NCBI RefSeq assembly: GCF_009709615.1
Contig: NZ_WJYA01000001.1
Location: forward strand, 100,930-164,929
Source of the DNA: Winogradskyella ouciana
GTDB taxonomy: Bacteria > Bacteroidota > Bacteroidia > Flavobacteriales > Flavobacteriaceae
Reading direction: 5' to 3'
Length of the DNA: 64,000 nucleotides
The translations under genes and the position numbers were made by a program. Each line of letters starts with the position of its first letter. Positions within the stretch are counted from its first letter, which is position 1. Of the stretch, positions 51,626 through 60,380 are shown piece by piece. Below the pieces are notes generated by a model, which saw nothing but the letters and a program-made list of their open reading frames with translations, searched no databases and had not been told where the DNA came from.

Positions 51626-53548
51626 ATGAGTAAGATTATTGGAATTGATTTAGGTACAACCAACTCTTGCGTTTCTGTAATGGAAGGTAACGAGCCAGTT
51701 GTAATCCCAAACGCTGAAGGTAAGAGAACAACACCTTCGGTTATTGCCTTTGTAGAAGGTGGTGAAATTAAAGTTGGTGATCCAGCAAAAAGACAAGCAG
51801 TGACAAACCCAACAAAAACGGTTTATTCTATTAAGCGTTTTATGGGTAACAAATATTCTGAATCTAAAAAAGAAGCAGAACGTGTGCCGTATAAAGTGGT
51901 AAAAGGTGACAACGATACTCCACGTGTGGATATTGATGGTCGTTTATACACACCACAAGAATTGTCAGCTATGATTCTTCAAAAGATGAAGAAAACTGCT
52001 GAGGATTATTTAGGAGCTGATGTAAGTAAAGCAGTTATTACTGTGCCAGCATACTTTAATGACTCACAGCGTCAAGCAACAAAAGAAGCTGGTGAGATTG
52101 CAGGATTAAAAGTAGAGCGTATTATCAATGAGCCTACTGCTGCGGCCTTAGCTTACGGATTGGATAAAAAATCTAAAGACCAAAAAATCGTTGTATTCGA
52201 TTTTGGTGGTGGTACACATGATGTTTCTATTCTTGAATTAGGAGACGGAGTGTTTGAAGTATTATCAACAGATGGTGACACACATTTAGGTGGTGACGAT
52301 ATTGATGAAAGAATCATCGATTGGTTAGCTGATGAGTTCATGAATGATGAAGATATGGACTTACGTAAAGATCCTATGGCTTTACAACGTCTTAAAGAAG
52401 CAGCTGAAAAAGCGAAGATTGAATTATCATCTTCTGCACAGACAGAAATCAACTTACCTTATGTAACCGCTACCGCTAGTGGACCAAAGCACTTGGTACG
52501 TACATTGACACGTTCTAAATTTGAGCAGTTAATCGATGATTTAATCAAACGTACTATTGAGCCATGTGAAACGGCATTGAAAGCAGCAGGATTATCTAAG
52601 TCTGATATTGACGAAGTAATCTTGGTAGGTGGTTCTACACGTATTCCTGCAGTACAGGAAGCTGTAGAGAAATTCTTCGGAAAAGCACCAAGTAAAGGTG
52701 TAAACCCTGACGAAGTTGTAGCATTGGGTGCTGGTATTCAAGGTGGTGTATTAACCGGTGACGTAAAAGACGTTCTTTTATTAGATGTTACTCCATTATC
52801 ACTAGGTATTGAAACCATGGGTAATGTAATGACCAAGTTAATTGATGCCAATACAACGATTCCTACAAAGAAATCGCAAGTATTCTCAACAGCAGCAGAC
52901 AATCAGCCATCGGTAGAGATTCACGTATTACAAGGTGAGCGTCCTATGGCAGCAGATAACAAAACGATTGGTCGTTTCCACTTGGATGGAATTCCACCAG
53001 CAAGACGAGGAACACCTCAGATTGAAGTAACGTTTGATATTGATGCCAACGGTATCATTAAAGTATCTGCGGAGGATAAAGCCACTGGTAAGAAGCAAGA
53101 TATCCGTATTGAAGCGTCATCTGGATTAACAGAAGAGGAAATCGCTAAAATGAAGCAAGAGGCTGAAGCTAATGCAGAAGCAGATGCAAAAGCTAAGGAA
53201 ACTGCAGATAAGTTGAATCAGGCTGATGCAATGATCTTCCAAACTGAAAAGCAATTAGAAGAATTTGGTGATAAATTATCTGATGATAAGAAGAAGCCAA
53301 TTGAAGAAGCTCTAGAGGAATTGAAGAAAGCTTATGAAACTAAAGATATCGCGGTAATAGATCCAGCTTTAGAGAAAATCAATGAAGCATGGAAAGTTGC
53401 TAGCGAAGAGATGTACAAAGCACAGGCCGAAGCACAAGGTGCGCCAGAAGGTGGACCAACGGATGCGGGAGCAGGTGCAAAAGGACAAGCTCAAGATGCT
53501 AACGATAGTAGTGATGTAGAAGATGTAGACTTTGAGGAAGTGAAGTAA
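51626..53548 (+). CDS. dnaK: Chaperone DnaK (Hsp70)
   Basis: A 640-residue Hsp70. The ATPase domain begins [18 protein letters not shown] and includes [20 protein letters not shown] and [17 protein letters not shown]. The substrate domain has [51 protein letters not shown]. The lid is helical, and the tail is Gly/Ala-rich ending DVDFEEVK, the co-chaperone-binding EEVK. It is complete. No grpE or dnaJ adjoins. TGACA/TGTCA sites upstream may mediate stress control. A terminator follows. Confidence 0.98.
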   Translation: MSKIIGIDLGTTNSCVSVMEGNEPVVIPNAEGKRTTPSVIAFVEGGEIKVGDPAKRQAVTNPTKTVYSIKRFMGNKYSESKKEAERVPYKVVKGDNDTPRVDIDGRLYTPQELSAMILQKMKKTAEDYLGADVSKAVITVPAYFNDSQRQATKEAGEIAGLKVERIINEPTAAALAYGLDKKSKDQKIVVFDFGGGTHDVSILELGDGVFEVLSTDGDTHLGGDDIDERIIDWLADEFMNDEDMDLRKDPMALQRLKEAAEKAKIELSSSAQTEINLPYVTATASGPKHLVRTLTRSKFEQLIDDLIKRTIEPCETALKAAGLSKSDIDEVILVGGSTRIPAVQEAVEKFFGKAPSKGVNPDEVVALGAGIQGGVLTGDVKDVLLLDVTPLSLGIETMGNVMTKLIDANTTIPTKKSQVFSTAADNQPSVEIHVLQGERPMAADNKTIGRFHLDGIPPARRGTPQIEVTFDIDANGIIKVSAEDKATGKKQDIRIEASSGLTEEEIAKMKQEAEANAEADAKAKETADKLNQADAMIFQTEKQLEEFGDKLSDDKKKPIEEALEELKKAYETKDIAVIDPALEKINEAWKVASEEMYKAQAEAQGAPEGGPTDAGAGAKGQAQDANDSSDVEDVDFEEVK

Positions 53549-53612
53549 GTTAGATTTTTCATTGACTAGGTCGAATCTTTGATTTCTGAATTTATTTCAG
53601 AATCTAGAATAT

Positions 53613-53645
53613 AAAAACGCAATCATTAATTTGATTGCGTTTTTT
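53613..53645 (+). terminator. Terminator of dnaK
   Basis: AAAAACGCAATCA and TGATTGCGTTTTT form a perfect stem with a 6-base loop and T run. A copy of the TTCTGAATTTATTTCAGAATC repeat lies just before it (53585-53605). Confidence 0.92.
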
Positions 53646-53705
53646 TGTTGCTACAACTCAAAAAATGTTCAATTTATAGTCATAGACTCCCATTTAATCG
53701 GATTA

Positions 53706-53738
53706 TTTGTGTTTTATTTAAGAAATAAGCTAGCTTTC
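53706..53738 (+). promoter_or_regulatory. Candidate promoter of the BKACE operon
   Basis: TTTG, 21 bases, then TAGCTTTC, one base off TAnnTTTG. It lies 22 bases before the ATG. Confidence 0.45.
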
Positions 53739-53760
53739 GTCATCATTTAACCCAAATCGA

Positions 53761-54627
53761 ATGAATAAGCTAATCATAAACTTCACTCCTACCGGAATGA
53801 TACCCACTAAGGACATGACACCTCATGTACCTGTTACAATCAACGAAATTGTAGAAGATGTTCACCGTGCGTACGAGCTAGGGATAACCATGACTCACAT
53901 ACATGCCAGAGATGAAAAGACTGGTGTACCTACTTACAAAAAAGAAGTTTACGCTCAATTGATAGAGGGTATAAGAAAATACGCGCCAGACTTAGTGATT
54001 TGTACATCGCTTAGTGGTCGTAATTTTAATACTTTGGATAAGAGAGCAGACGTATTATCTTTAGAGGGTGACTTAAAACCAGATATGGGCAGTTTAACCC
54101 TAAGTTCTTTAAATTTTAATAAGGTAGCGAGTATGAACGCTCCAAGTATGATTGAAGACTTGGCAAAAACAATGAAAGCTAAGGGAATTGTACCAGAACT
54201 GGAAGTATTTGATGTAGGTATGATTAACTTTGGAAAGTACTTGGTGAAGAAAGATTACATAAGGCCTCCATTATATTATAATCTACTTTTTGGAAATATT
54301 GCCTGCGCACAAACCAATTTATTGCATACAGGAGTAATGCTTAATGATATTCCTGAAGATGCTTTGGTTAGTATTGCTGGTATTGGTAATGGACAATTAA
54401 TGATGAATTCTTTGGCTATTGCTATTGGTAAGGGAGTAAGAGTTGGTTTAGAGGACAATATTTGGTTTGATGCAGAACGTACACGATTGGCAACAAACAC
54501 ATCACTTATAGAACGAATACATACTATTGCCAAAGCCAATAACAGAGAAATTATGACTCCGTCAGAGTTTAGAGTTCAAATGGATATGGAGCCTGGCAAT
54601 GGTCGCTATGGTCGTATTTATAAATAA
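53761..54627 (+). CDS. BKACE (DUF849) beta-keto acid cleavage enzyme
   Basis: A 288-residue zinc-dependent TIM-barrel enzyme. The zinc site is LGITMTHIHARDEKTGVPTY (HxH). Also present are the family's VICTSLSGRNF, ASMNAPSMIEDL and GKGVRVGLEDNIWFD with the third ligand region. BKACE enzymes condense a beta-keto acid with acetyl-CoA, giving acetoacetate and a new acyl-CoA; 3-keto-5-aminohexanoate cleavage in lysine fermentation is one case. No lysine-fermentation genes are near. It leads an operon of two GNAT-like and two ATP-grasp genes, so it may supply an unusual acyl-CoA to them. The substrate is unknown. Confidence 0.9.
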   Translation: MNKLIINFTPTGMIPTKDMTPHVPVTINEIVEDVHRAYELGITMTHIHARDEKTGVPTYKKEVYAQLIEGIRKYAPDLVICTSLSGRNFNTLDKRADVLSLEGDLKPDMGSLTLSSLNFNKVASMNAPSMIEDLAKTMKAKGIVPELEVFDVGMINFGKYLVKKDYIRPPLYYNLLFGNIACAQTNLLHTGVMLNDIPEDALVSIAGIGNGQLMMNSLAIAIGKGVRVGLEDNIWFDAERTRLATNTSLIERIHTIAKANNREIMTPSEFRVQMDMEPGNGRYGRIYK

Positions 54628-54637
54628 CCATTAATTT

Positions 54638-55282
54638 ATGGAAGGAGATAAAAAAGGCTTATCCTATAGAGTTAAATGGATGTCCAATATCATAAAACAT
54701 GGATTGTTTTGGCATGGTGTGCGTAATAATTTAGCCAAGATTGGATTGGATTTTATGCCATATTATTGGGTTAGAGAAGCTACCAGCTCAGTTACACCTC
54801 CAGAAATTAGGGGAGAAGATAAAGATTTTGAAATAACCACTTTTGGTGAAGCTGAAATTAATTACATAAAGAATACTATAATTGGTATTGAGCAGAAAGA
54901 TTTATTGGCTGACCTTAAGAATGGGGAAATTTGTATCGGACTAAAGCACAAAGATGAAATCGCTGCATATATGTTTATAAAATGCAGACCATTTACCTTT
55001 AGAAAACGGGTTTTTGATTTGCAACCTACGGAAAGCTATTTGCATAGTATGTACACTTTTGAAGCCTATAGAGGCAAGAACCTTGCACCATTTTTACGCT
55101 ACCATAGTTACAAGTATTTAGAAAAAAAAGGCATAACAAACTTTTATAGTGTTAGCGAGTATTTTAATAAGTCCACAATAAGGTTTAAGAAGAAATTGAA
55201 TTCTAAGCCAATGAAACTCTACCTCAGTTTAGTGATCTTTAAAAAATGGACTATGAATTTTACTTTAAAAAACTATAGCTAA
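54638..55282 (+). CDS. GNAT-like acyltransferase, paralogue 1
   Basis: A 214-residue protein. The N-terminus is a basic amphipathic segment (YRVKWMSNIIKHGLFWHGVRNNLAKIGLDFMPYYW) that could lie on the membrane. The core resembles the GNAT fold: a beta strand with EICIGLKHKDEIAAYMFIK, then LHSMYTFEAYRGKNLAPFLRYHSYKYLEKKG, where RGKNLA fits the acyl-CoA pyrophosphate loop (R/QxxGxG/A), then a late strand NFYSVSEYFNKSTIRFKKKL. A clear sister gene follows 26 bases later. The acyl donor and acceptor are unknown; an N-acyl amino acid or glycan target is possible. Confidence 0.72.
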   Translation: MEGDKKGLSYRVKWMSNIIKHGLFWHGVRNNLAKIGLDFMPYYWVREATSSVTPPEIRGEDKDFEITTFGEAEINYIKNTIIGIEQKDLLADLKNGEICIGLKHKDEIAAYMFIKCRPFTFRKRVFDLQPTESYLHSMYTFEAYRGKNLAPFLRYHSYKYLEKKGITNFYSVSEYFNKSTIRFKKKLNSKPMKLYLSLVIFKKWTMNFTLKNYS

Positions 55283-55308
55283 AATAGGCTCTATATAGAA
55301 CTATTATT

Positions 55309-55950
55309 ATGGAAAATAATAAAAAGGGAATTATCAATAGAATAAAGTGGATGTATAAACTTTCCAAACATGGTTTGTTTATGCAAGGTCTGCGTAATAA
55401 TCTTGCCAAGATTGGTATAGATATAATGCCATATTATTATTTTATTTCAACCAAAGATACTGCTGTGCCTCAGAAAATTAAAGGTGAAAAAATAAATTCT
55501 ACGGTTACGGTTTTTGATGAGTCTGATTTAAAATTAATAAAGGCTTCAATTAGCGGCTTAGATCAAAAAGATTTTCTTGAAGATCTAAAAAATGGCGATA
55601 TATGTATGGGCATAAAGCACAATAACGAAATTGTTGCCTATTCTATGATTAAAAACAAACCATTTTATTTTAGAAAACGCTATTTCCATTTAACCGAGAA
55701 AGATATTTATATACATAGTCTATATACATTTGATAAGTACAGAGGAAAGAATATTTCTCCCTATATGAAATACGAACGTTATGGGTTATTTGAAAAGCAA
55801 GGAGTAATTTACCACCATGCTATTACTGAATATTTTAATAAGTCTGCTTTAAGAATACAATACAAATTAAAGGCTAAAACCGTTGCCCTATATCTTAGTG
55901 TTATATTATTTAAAAAGTGGACATTTAACTATACATTAAAGAAATATTAA
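55309..55950 (+). CDS. GNAT-like acyltransferase, paralogue 2
   Basis: A 213-residue sister of the preceding gene, co-linear over its whole length: NRIKWMYKLSKHGLFMQGLRNNLAKIGIDIMPYYY at the start, GDICMGIKHNNEIVAYSMIK in the middle, HSLYTFDKYRGKNISPYMKYERYGLFEKQG as the CoA-loop region and YFNKSALRIQYKLKAKTVALYLSVILFKKWTFNYTLKKY at the end. The two differ most in residues 45-80, which could set the acceptor. It is 9 bases upstream of the first ATP-grasp gene. A tandem duplication retained with divergence suggests two related steps or a heterodimer. Confidence 0.72.
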   Translation: MENNKKGIINRIKWMYKLSKHGLFMQGLRNNLAKIGIDIMPYYYFISTKDTAVPQKIKGEKINSTVTVFDESDLKLIKASISGLDQKDFLEDLKNGDICMGIKHNNEIVAYSMIKNKPFYFRKRYFHLTEKDIYIHSLYTFDKYRGKNISPYMKYERYGLFEKQGVIYHHAITEYFNKSALRIQYKLKAKTVALYLSVILFKKWTFNYTLKKY

Positions 55951-55959
55951 CTTCATGAT

Positions 55960-57051
55960 ATGTATCATTTCTTTAAAAATATAGCGACCAAAAACTTCAG
56001 TAGGCTAAGAAAACGCGTTCTCGATTTCAATCATGTAATGAACTCTCGCAATAAAGTTAAAGCTTTAATGCGCAATATTGAGGTTTCTAAATTGAGTCCA
56101 AATGAAATTAAAGAAGCGAAATCATTTTTTAAGTCAAGAGGTTACAAGTTAAATCATACGGAATGGCATACGTTCTACAAATCCATGAATGGGGAATTTC
56201 ATAAAGATTATATTCCATTAGGCTTATTTAAAACTAAAATTTCACCAAAGCTTAATGAAAAGATACAGTGGCCAGCTCTGTTGGATAAGAATATAATATA
56301 TCGAATATTTAAAGGATTTGAACTGCCAAAACGCATAGTTCAGAACATTAACGGCTTTTATTATATAAATGACCAACCTGTTACTTTTGATGAAGCTGTA
56401 AATGAAATGTGTAAAAACGGAAACCAACTTATCATCAAACCAAGTATAGATTCAGGTGGTGGTAAAAAGGTTGTAGCTTTTGAGGTTATAGGAAATAAAA
56501 CGTCACACAAAAATTTAAGTGTTGAGGACCTTTTAAAACTATATAAAAAGGATTTCATTGTACAAGAGTTTTTAGAGCAAAGTGAAACAATGCGTAAACT
56601 CAACCCTTCAAGTTTAAATACCTTACGAGTAATATCATATCTAAACGGTAATGGGGTAAATATACTTTCTACTACTGCCAGAGTAGGAGGTTTAAATAGT
56701 CGCACGGATAATTACTCCTCTGGTGGCATATTGTGTGGTGTAGATAGTAATGGAAAAATTAAAACCAAAGGCTATTCTAAAAAAGGGGTAGCTCTAGATC
56801 AAACATTCTCTGGTGTAAAACTCATTGGATTTACTGTGCCTAATTATAATCGAGTTGTGGATATGGTAAAGTCCATTCACGTTAGAATTCCATATTTTAA
56901 ACTTGTCTCTTGGGATATCGCCATTAATAAAAACAATAAGCCAGTTTTAGTTGAATATAATACCTACAATCAAGGTTTAGAAGTTCAAATAGTAACAGGG
57001 CCACTTTTCGGTAAGTTTACAGATGAAATCTTAGCAAAGGCACTAGAATAG
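55960..57051 (+). CDS. ATP-grasp enzyme (sugar-transfer-associated type), paralogue 1
   Basis: A 363-residue cytoplasmic ligase. The N-terminal 130 residues are specific to the ATPgrasp_ST group (SPNEIKEAKSFFKSRGYKLNHTEWHTFYKSMNGEFHKDYIP). The ATP-grasp domain shows QLIIKPSIDSGGGKKVVAF (nucleotide lysine and Gly-rich loop), FIVQEFLEQSETM (hinge), LNPSSLNTLRVISYL, and the metal-binding end FKLVSWDIAINKNNKPVLVEYNTYNQGLE. Such enzymes join a carboxylate to an amine or alcohol through an acyl phosphate and cluster with surface-polysaccharide genes. It has a sister immediately downstream. Confidence 0.82.
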   Translation: MYHFFKNIATKNFSRLRKRVLDFNHVMNSRNKVKALMRNIEVSKLSPNEIKEAKSFFKSRGYKLNHTEWHTFYKSMNGEFHKDYIPLGLFKTKISPKLNEKIQWPALLDKNIIYRIFKGFELPKRIVQNINGFYYINDQPVTFDEAVNEMCKNGNQLIIKPSIDSGGGKKVVAFEVIGNKTSHKNLSVEDLLKLYKKDFIVQEFLEQSETMRKLNPSSLNTLRVISYLNGNGVNILSTTARVGGLNSRTDNYSSGGILCGVDSNGKIKTKGYSKKGVALDQTFSGVKLIGFTVPNYNRVVDMVKSIHVRIPYFKLVSWDIAINKNNKPVLVEYNTYNQGLEVQIVTGPLFGKFTDEILAKALE

Positions 57052-57072
57052 TTTAATAAATAGAGCGTATTT

Positions 57073-58176
57073 ATGTCTATATATCAAAATTTTAAAAATT
57101 CATTTGTTAAGCGAATACCTATTATTCAGCAACGATTAACGCAATTGCAATTAGAGATAAGTGCTAGGCGGTATATGAAGACTTTATTGGCAAAAAAAGA
57201 TTTGCCAAAACTAAGTGCTGAAGAAATTAAAGAAGCCAAATCTTATTTTAAATCAAGGGGTTATAATTTGAAAAACACCTATTGGCACAGGTATTATAAA
57301 GGTATAAATGGTGAGTTTCATAAAAATTATGTCCCTTACGATATTTTTAACCCTAGGATTAATCCTATGTTGAATCAGAGAAGACAGTGGCCAGCACTAT
57401 TAGACAAAAACTTAACGTACCACTTATTTAGGGAGTTTAACCAACCTAAGCGTATTGTTCAGAATATTAATGGCTTCTATTATATTAACGACGAAATTGT
57501 GGATTTGCAAGAAGCCATTAACGCCTGTGGATCTATTGAGAGCAAATTAATTATTAAGCCAACTATAGATACTGGACGCGGAAAAATGGTAAATACATTT
57601 AGTGTCATAAATTCCAAGACTACATATAAAGATTATAGTATCGAAAAATTGTTTCGATTGTACGGTAAAGATTTTGTGGTTCAAGAATTTCTAGAACAAA
57701 GTGATGTGTTAAAATCACTCAACCCTTCGAGTTTAAACACGCTTAGAATAGTATCTTACTTAAATAATGAAGGAGTACATATCTTATCTTCAGTTTTGAG
57801 AGTTGGAAAGTTAGGAAGCTCTACAGATAATTTCTCAACTGGAGGTCTTTTTTGTGGCATATTACACGATGGCACCCTAAAAGGAAAAGGTTATAATCCT
57901 AAAGGTGAAGTAGTAACAGAAGCTTCAACAGGTGTCAGTTTAGCAGGCTGTAAAATACCCAATTATGCAAAAGTGCAAGAAATGGTAAAGTCCATGCATC
58001 ATGTGGTTCCGTATTTTAAAATTATTGCTTGGGATATAGGAATAAACAAAGACGATTTTCCATACCTAATAGAGTACAATACTCACAAGCTAGGTATTGA
58101 TTTGCAAATAGCAGATGGGCCTTTGCTAGGTGGTTTTACAGACGAAATTTTAGCTTTAGCCTTAAAAAAATCTTAG
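57073..58176 (+). CDS. ATP-grasp enzyme (sugar-transfer-associated type), paralogue 2
   Basis: A 367-residue sister of the preceding protein with the same order: LSAEEIKEAKSYFKSRGYNLKNTYWHRYYKGINGEFHKNYVP, LIIKPTIDTGRGKMVNTFS, FVVQEFLEQSDVL, LNPSSLNTLRIVSYL and FKIIAWDIGINKDDFPYLIEYNTHKLGID. The ATP-binding and metal-binding residues look intact in both copies. The Gly-rich loop differs (TGRGK here, SGGGK in paralogue 1). Its 3' end overlaps the convergent CapK-like gene by 4 bases. It probably ligates a related but different substrate. Confidence 0.82.
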   Translation: MSIYQNFKNSFVKRIPIIQQRLTQLQLEISARRYMKTLLAKKDLPKLSAEEIKEAKSYFKSRGYNLKNTYWHRYYKGINGEFHKNYVPYDIFNPRINPMLNQRRQWPALLDKNLTYHLFREFNQPKRIVQNINGFYYINDEIVDLQEAINACGSIESKLIIKPTIDTGRGKMVNTFSVINSKTTYKDYSIEKLFRLYGKDFVVQEFLEQSDVLKSLNPSSLNTLRIVSYLNNEGVHILSSVLRVGKLGSSTDNFSTGGLFCGILHDGTLKGKGYNPKGEVVTEASTGVSLAGCKIPNYAKVQEMVKSMHHVVPYFKIIAWDIGINKDDFPYLIEYNTHKLGIDLQIADGPLLGGFTDEILALALKKS

Positions 58177-59486
58177 GCTTTTTTGTAATTATTGATTACT
58201 TTTCTTCTTTTTCCGGAAGATAATGGTGGAATTTCATCAACATACGTAATGACAACATTGGCATCGCTACCAAAGTCAGATTTTATACTGGTAATTAATT
58301 CATCTTCAAATTCAAAATTTTCGCCTTGTAGATTCAGTTTTACTTCATATTCTTTTTCCCCTTGTTGTATAAACTGATACTGCTTTAATAAATGGTAATA
58401 GTTGTAAAACTTGGTATAAACCACAAACGAAGACACAATATTGCCTTTAGAGTCATGGATAACATCCATTTTACGACCCTCAATTTGTTCTAATACCTCT
58501 ACACCATCTTCATTTAAAGCAAGTTTTGCAATATCACCAGTATCATATCTAATTATTGGCATGGCATAATTAAACAAATCAGTAACTACAATTCTTCCAA
58601 ATTCACCTGGTTTAACAGGCTTGTCATTATCGAGATTCAAAATTTCTACATGGTAACTAGCATGATTAATTACAAAGTTGTTGGGTGATTGCAGCGTTTG
58701 CTGGGCAATCATACCCACTTCTTCGCTAGAATATCTTGAAAGTACTTGTGTGTCTAAATGCTTACCCAAAGTTTCTTTTGTATAAGTATTTAAATATTCT
58801 GAGTTTGCAATAGCAGCTATTATGCCTGTATCTTTTAAAAAGATATTGTTTCTTTCTAAGTATTGGGCGACCATTTCATAAGAAGACGCAAAGCCTAACA
58901 TGGTTTTTTTAGACTGCCTATCTTTTTTTATAAGATTTAAAAATGCTTCAATTCTTTCATCGGTCAATCTAGAGATATCAAACTGAACGGCATTCTGCAG
59001 CCAAGCTTTTAATTTTCCCTTTTCATTGTGTCCTCTCCAGACTTCAAGTTCATAAAGTCTATTTCCAATTTCAAAACTGGCGGCATTGAAGAAGTATATG
59101 ATATCAGCATGATTTCTGTTGCGTTTCCCTTTGTTTTGATATAAGAAAAAAGGAACTCCAGTAGAGCCACTCGTAGAGACTTTAAAATTATCTGAATCCT
59201 TAAATTTATAGGACTGAAACTGTTCAAAGTTATCCTGAATGGTCGTTTTTCTTATTACAGGAAAATCTGAAATGGTTTTAGCATTATTGAAATTACCATA
59301 ATAGAGAGTCGTTTCAACCGCATGCTTAATAATGTTGTTGGTATGTTGATTCTTTAAGTCTTTAGCCTTATCAGAATTAGGATACTTAACGCCAAGCTCA
59401 ACTTCATTAAGTTGGTTTTTTATAAGCCCTCCTTTAAGACCATCAAGTGTCCAAAAAAACTTATTTCGTACCGAGTTAAGAAGCAT
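58173..59486 (-). CDS. CapK/PaaK-like adenylate-forming enzyme
   Basis: A 437-residue member of the phenylacetate-CoA ligase/CapK branch of the AMP-forming superfamily. The phosphate loop is FKVSTSGSTGVPFFLYQNKGKRNR. Later motifs are LSRYSSEEVGMIAQQ, PGEFGRIVVTDLFNYAMPIIRYDTGDIAKLALNEDG and IEGRKMDVIHDSKGN, and the C-terminal small domain ends SSGKRRKVINNYKK. CapK relatives occur in capsule loci, where they are thought to activate acids for polymer decoration. It overlaps the NeuD-like gene by 11 bases (same operon) and converges on the ATP-grasp genes. Confidence 0.85.
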   Translation of the reverse strand: MLLNSVRNKFFWTLDGLKGGLIKNQLNEVELGVKYPNSDKAKDLKNQHTNNIIKHAVETTLYYGNFNNAKTISDFPVIRKTTIQDNFEQFQSYKFKDSDNFKVSTSGSTGVPFFLYQNKGKRNRNHADIIYFFNAASFEIGNRLYELEVWRGHNEKGKLKAWLQNAVQFDISRLTDERIEAFLNLIKKDRQSKKTMLGFASSYEMVAQYLERNNIFLKDTGIIAAIANSEYLNTYTKETLGKHLDTQVLSRYSSEEVGMIAQQTLQSPNNFVINHASYHVEILNLDNDKPVKPGEFGRIVVTDLFNYAMPIIRYDTGDIAKLALNEDGVEVLEQIEGRKMDVIHDSKGNIVSSFVVYTKFYNYYHLLKQYQFIQQGEKEYEVKLNLQGENFEFEDELITSIKSDFGSDANVVITYVDEIPPLSSGKRRKVINNYKKA

Positions 59487-60162
59487 AAGGCACTTTTTTA
59501 ACCAGGATTTTAGAACTTGCTTTTTTGTCCTTTATAGTATTTATAGGTACACCAAATGCTAACTTATGATCACCTATAGACTTTAGAACTAATGATGCTC
59601 CTCCTATGGTAGTATAATCACCTATGGTTGTATTTTGTGCAACTGATGCGCTTAGGCATATTGTAGAACAAAACCCTATTTTTACATTGCCGCCTATTGT
59701 GGCACCAGATGCTAAGCTCGAAAAATCAGACATTATAGAATCATGCCCTAGAGACGATTTTGTATTTAAAAGACAAAACTTCCCAACTTTAGCATTAGCG
59801 TTTACTATAGCTCCAGGCATAACTACGGTACCCTCAGGTATTATAATATCATTTGCAAGTATAGCGCTGGGATGTACTATAGGAATAAACTTGAGGTTAG
59901 GCGCAACGTCAATAATGTTCTTATATGCAAGTAACCGTGTATCATTATTGCCAATACCAATAACAATTCCGTCAATATCAAACTTTTTGATAAGGCTTGG
60001 CAGTAATTCTAAATTACCTAAAACTTTAAATCCATATACATCTTCATTAATAGGCTTATAAGAATCTATAAAGCCCAAGAAATTGTGAGTATTATTCTTC
60101 TGTATAATATCCACAATCATCTTAGCGTGGCCAGATGCACCATAAATTAAAATATTTTTCAT
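59476..60162 (-). CDS. NeuD/PglD-like sugar O- or N-acyltransferase
   Basis: A 228-residue protein. The N-terminal PglD-type nucleotide-sugar-binding domain is IYGASGHAKMIVDIIQKN, VLGNLELLPSLIKKFDIDGIVIGIGNND. A left-handed beta-helix of hexapeptide repeats follows (IIPEGTVVMPGAIVNANAKVGKFCLLNTKSSLGHDSIMSDFSSLASGATIGGNVKIG), with the catalytic His in LGHDS. Family members acetylate nucleotide-activated sugars or sialic acids in glycan assembly. This supports a glycan-modification role for the block. It is translationally coupled to the CapK-like gene. Confidence 0.88.
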   Translation of the reverse strand: MKNILIYGASGHAKMIVDIIQKNNTHNFLGFIDSYKPINEDVYGFKVLGNLELLPSLIKKFDIDGIVIGIGNNDTRLLAYKNIIDVAPNLKFIPIVHPSAILANDIIIPEGTVVMPGAIVNANAKVGKFCLLNTKSSLGHDSIMSDFSSLASGATIGGNVKIGFCSTICLSASVAQNTTIGDYTTIGGASLVLKSIGDHKLAFGVPINTIKDKKASSKILVKKVPYAS

Positions 60163-60380
60163 AGCGTAAGTATAAGTTATTATAGAACCCTCTTAAGTGA
60201 TTACCATTAAAGTTTGTTCATAGATTTGGATGCATGTCAAAGATATTAACAATTGTTAATAAATAGCATTTATAAGGCTAACAGTAAGTTTTTATCTATT
60301 AAAAGACATTTTGTTGATGTATTTAAGGTTAATTTTACCTTCATTTTGCAAAATAGAAGTTTCTCTAATTAAGAATATTC

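Noticed and set aside
53761..54627. Lysine fermentation pathway based on the BKACE gene
   Set aside because: None of the other lysine-fermentation genes (aminomutases, 3,5-diaminohexanoate dehydrogenase, CoA transferases) is nearby.
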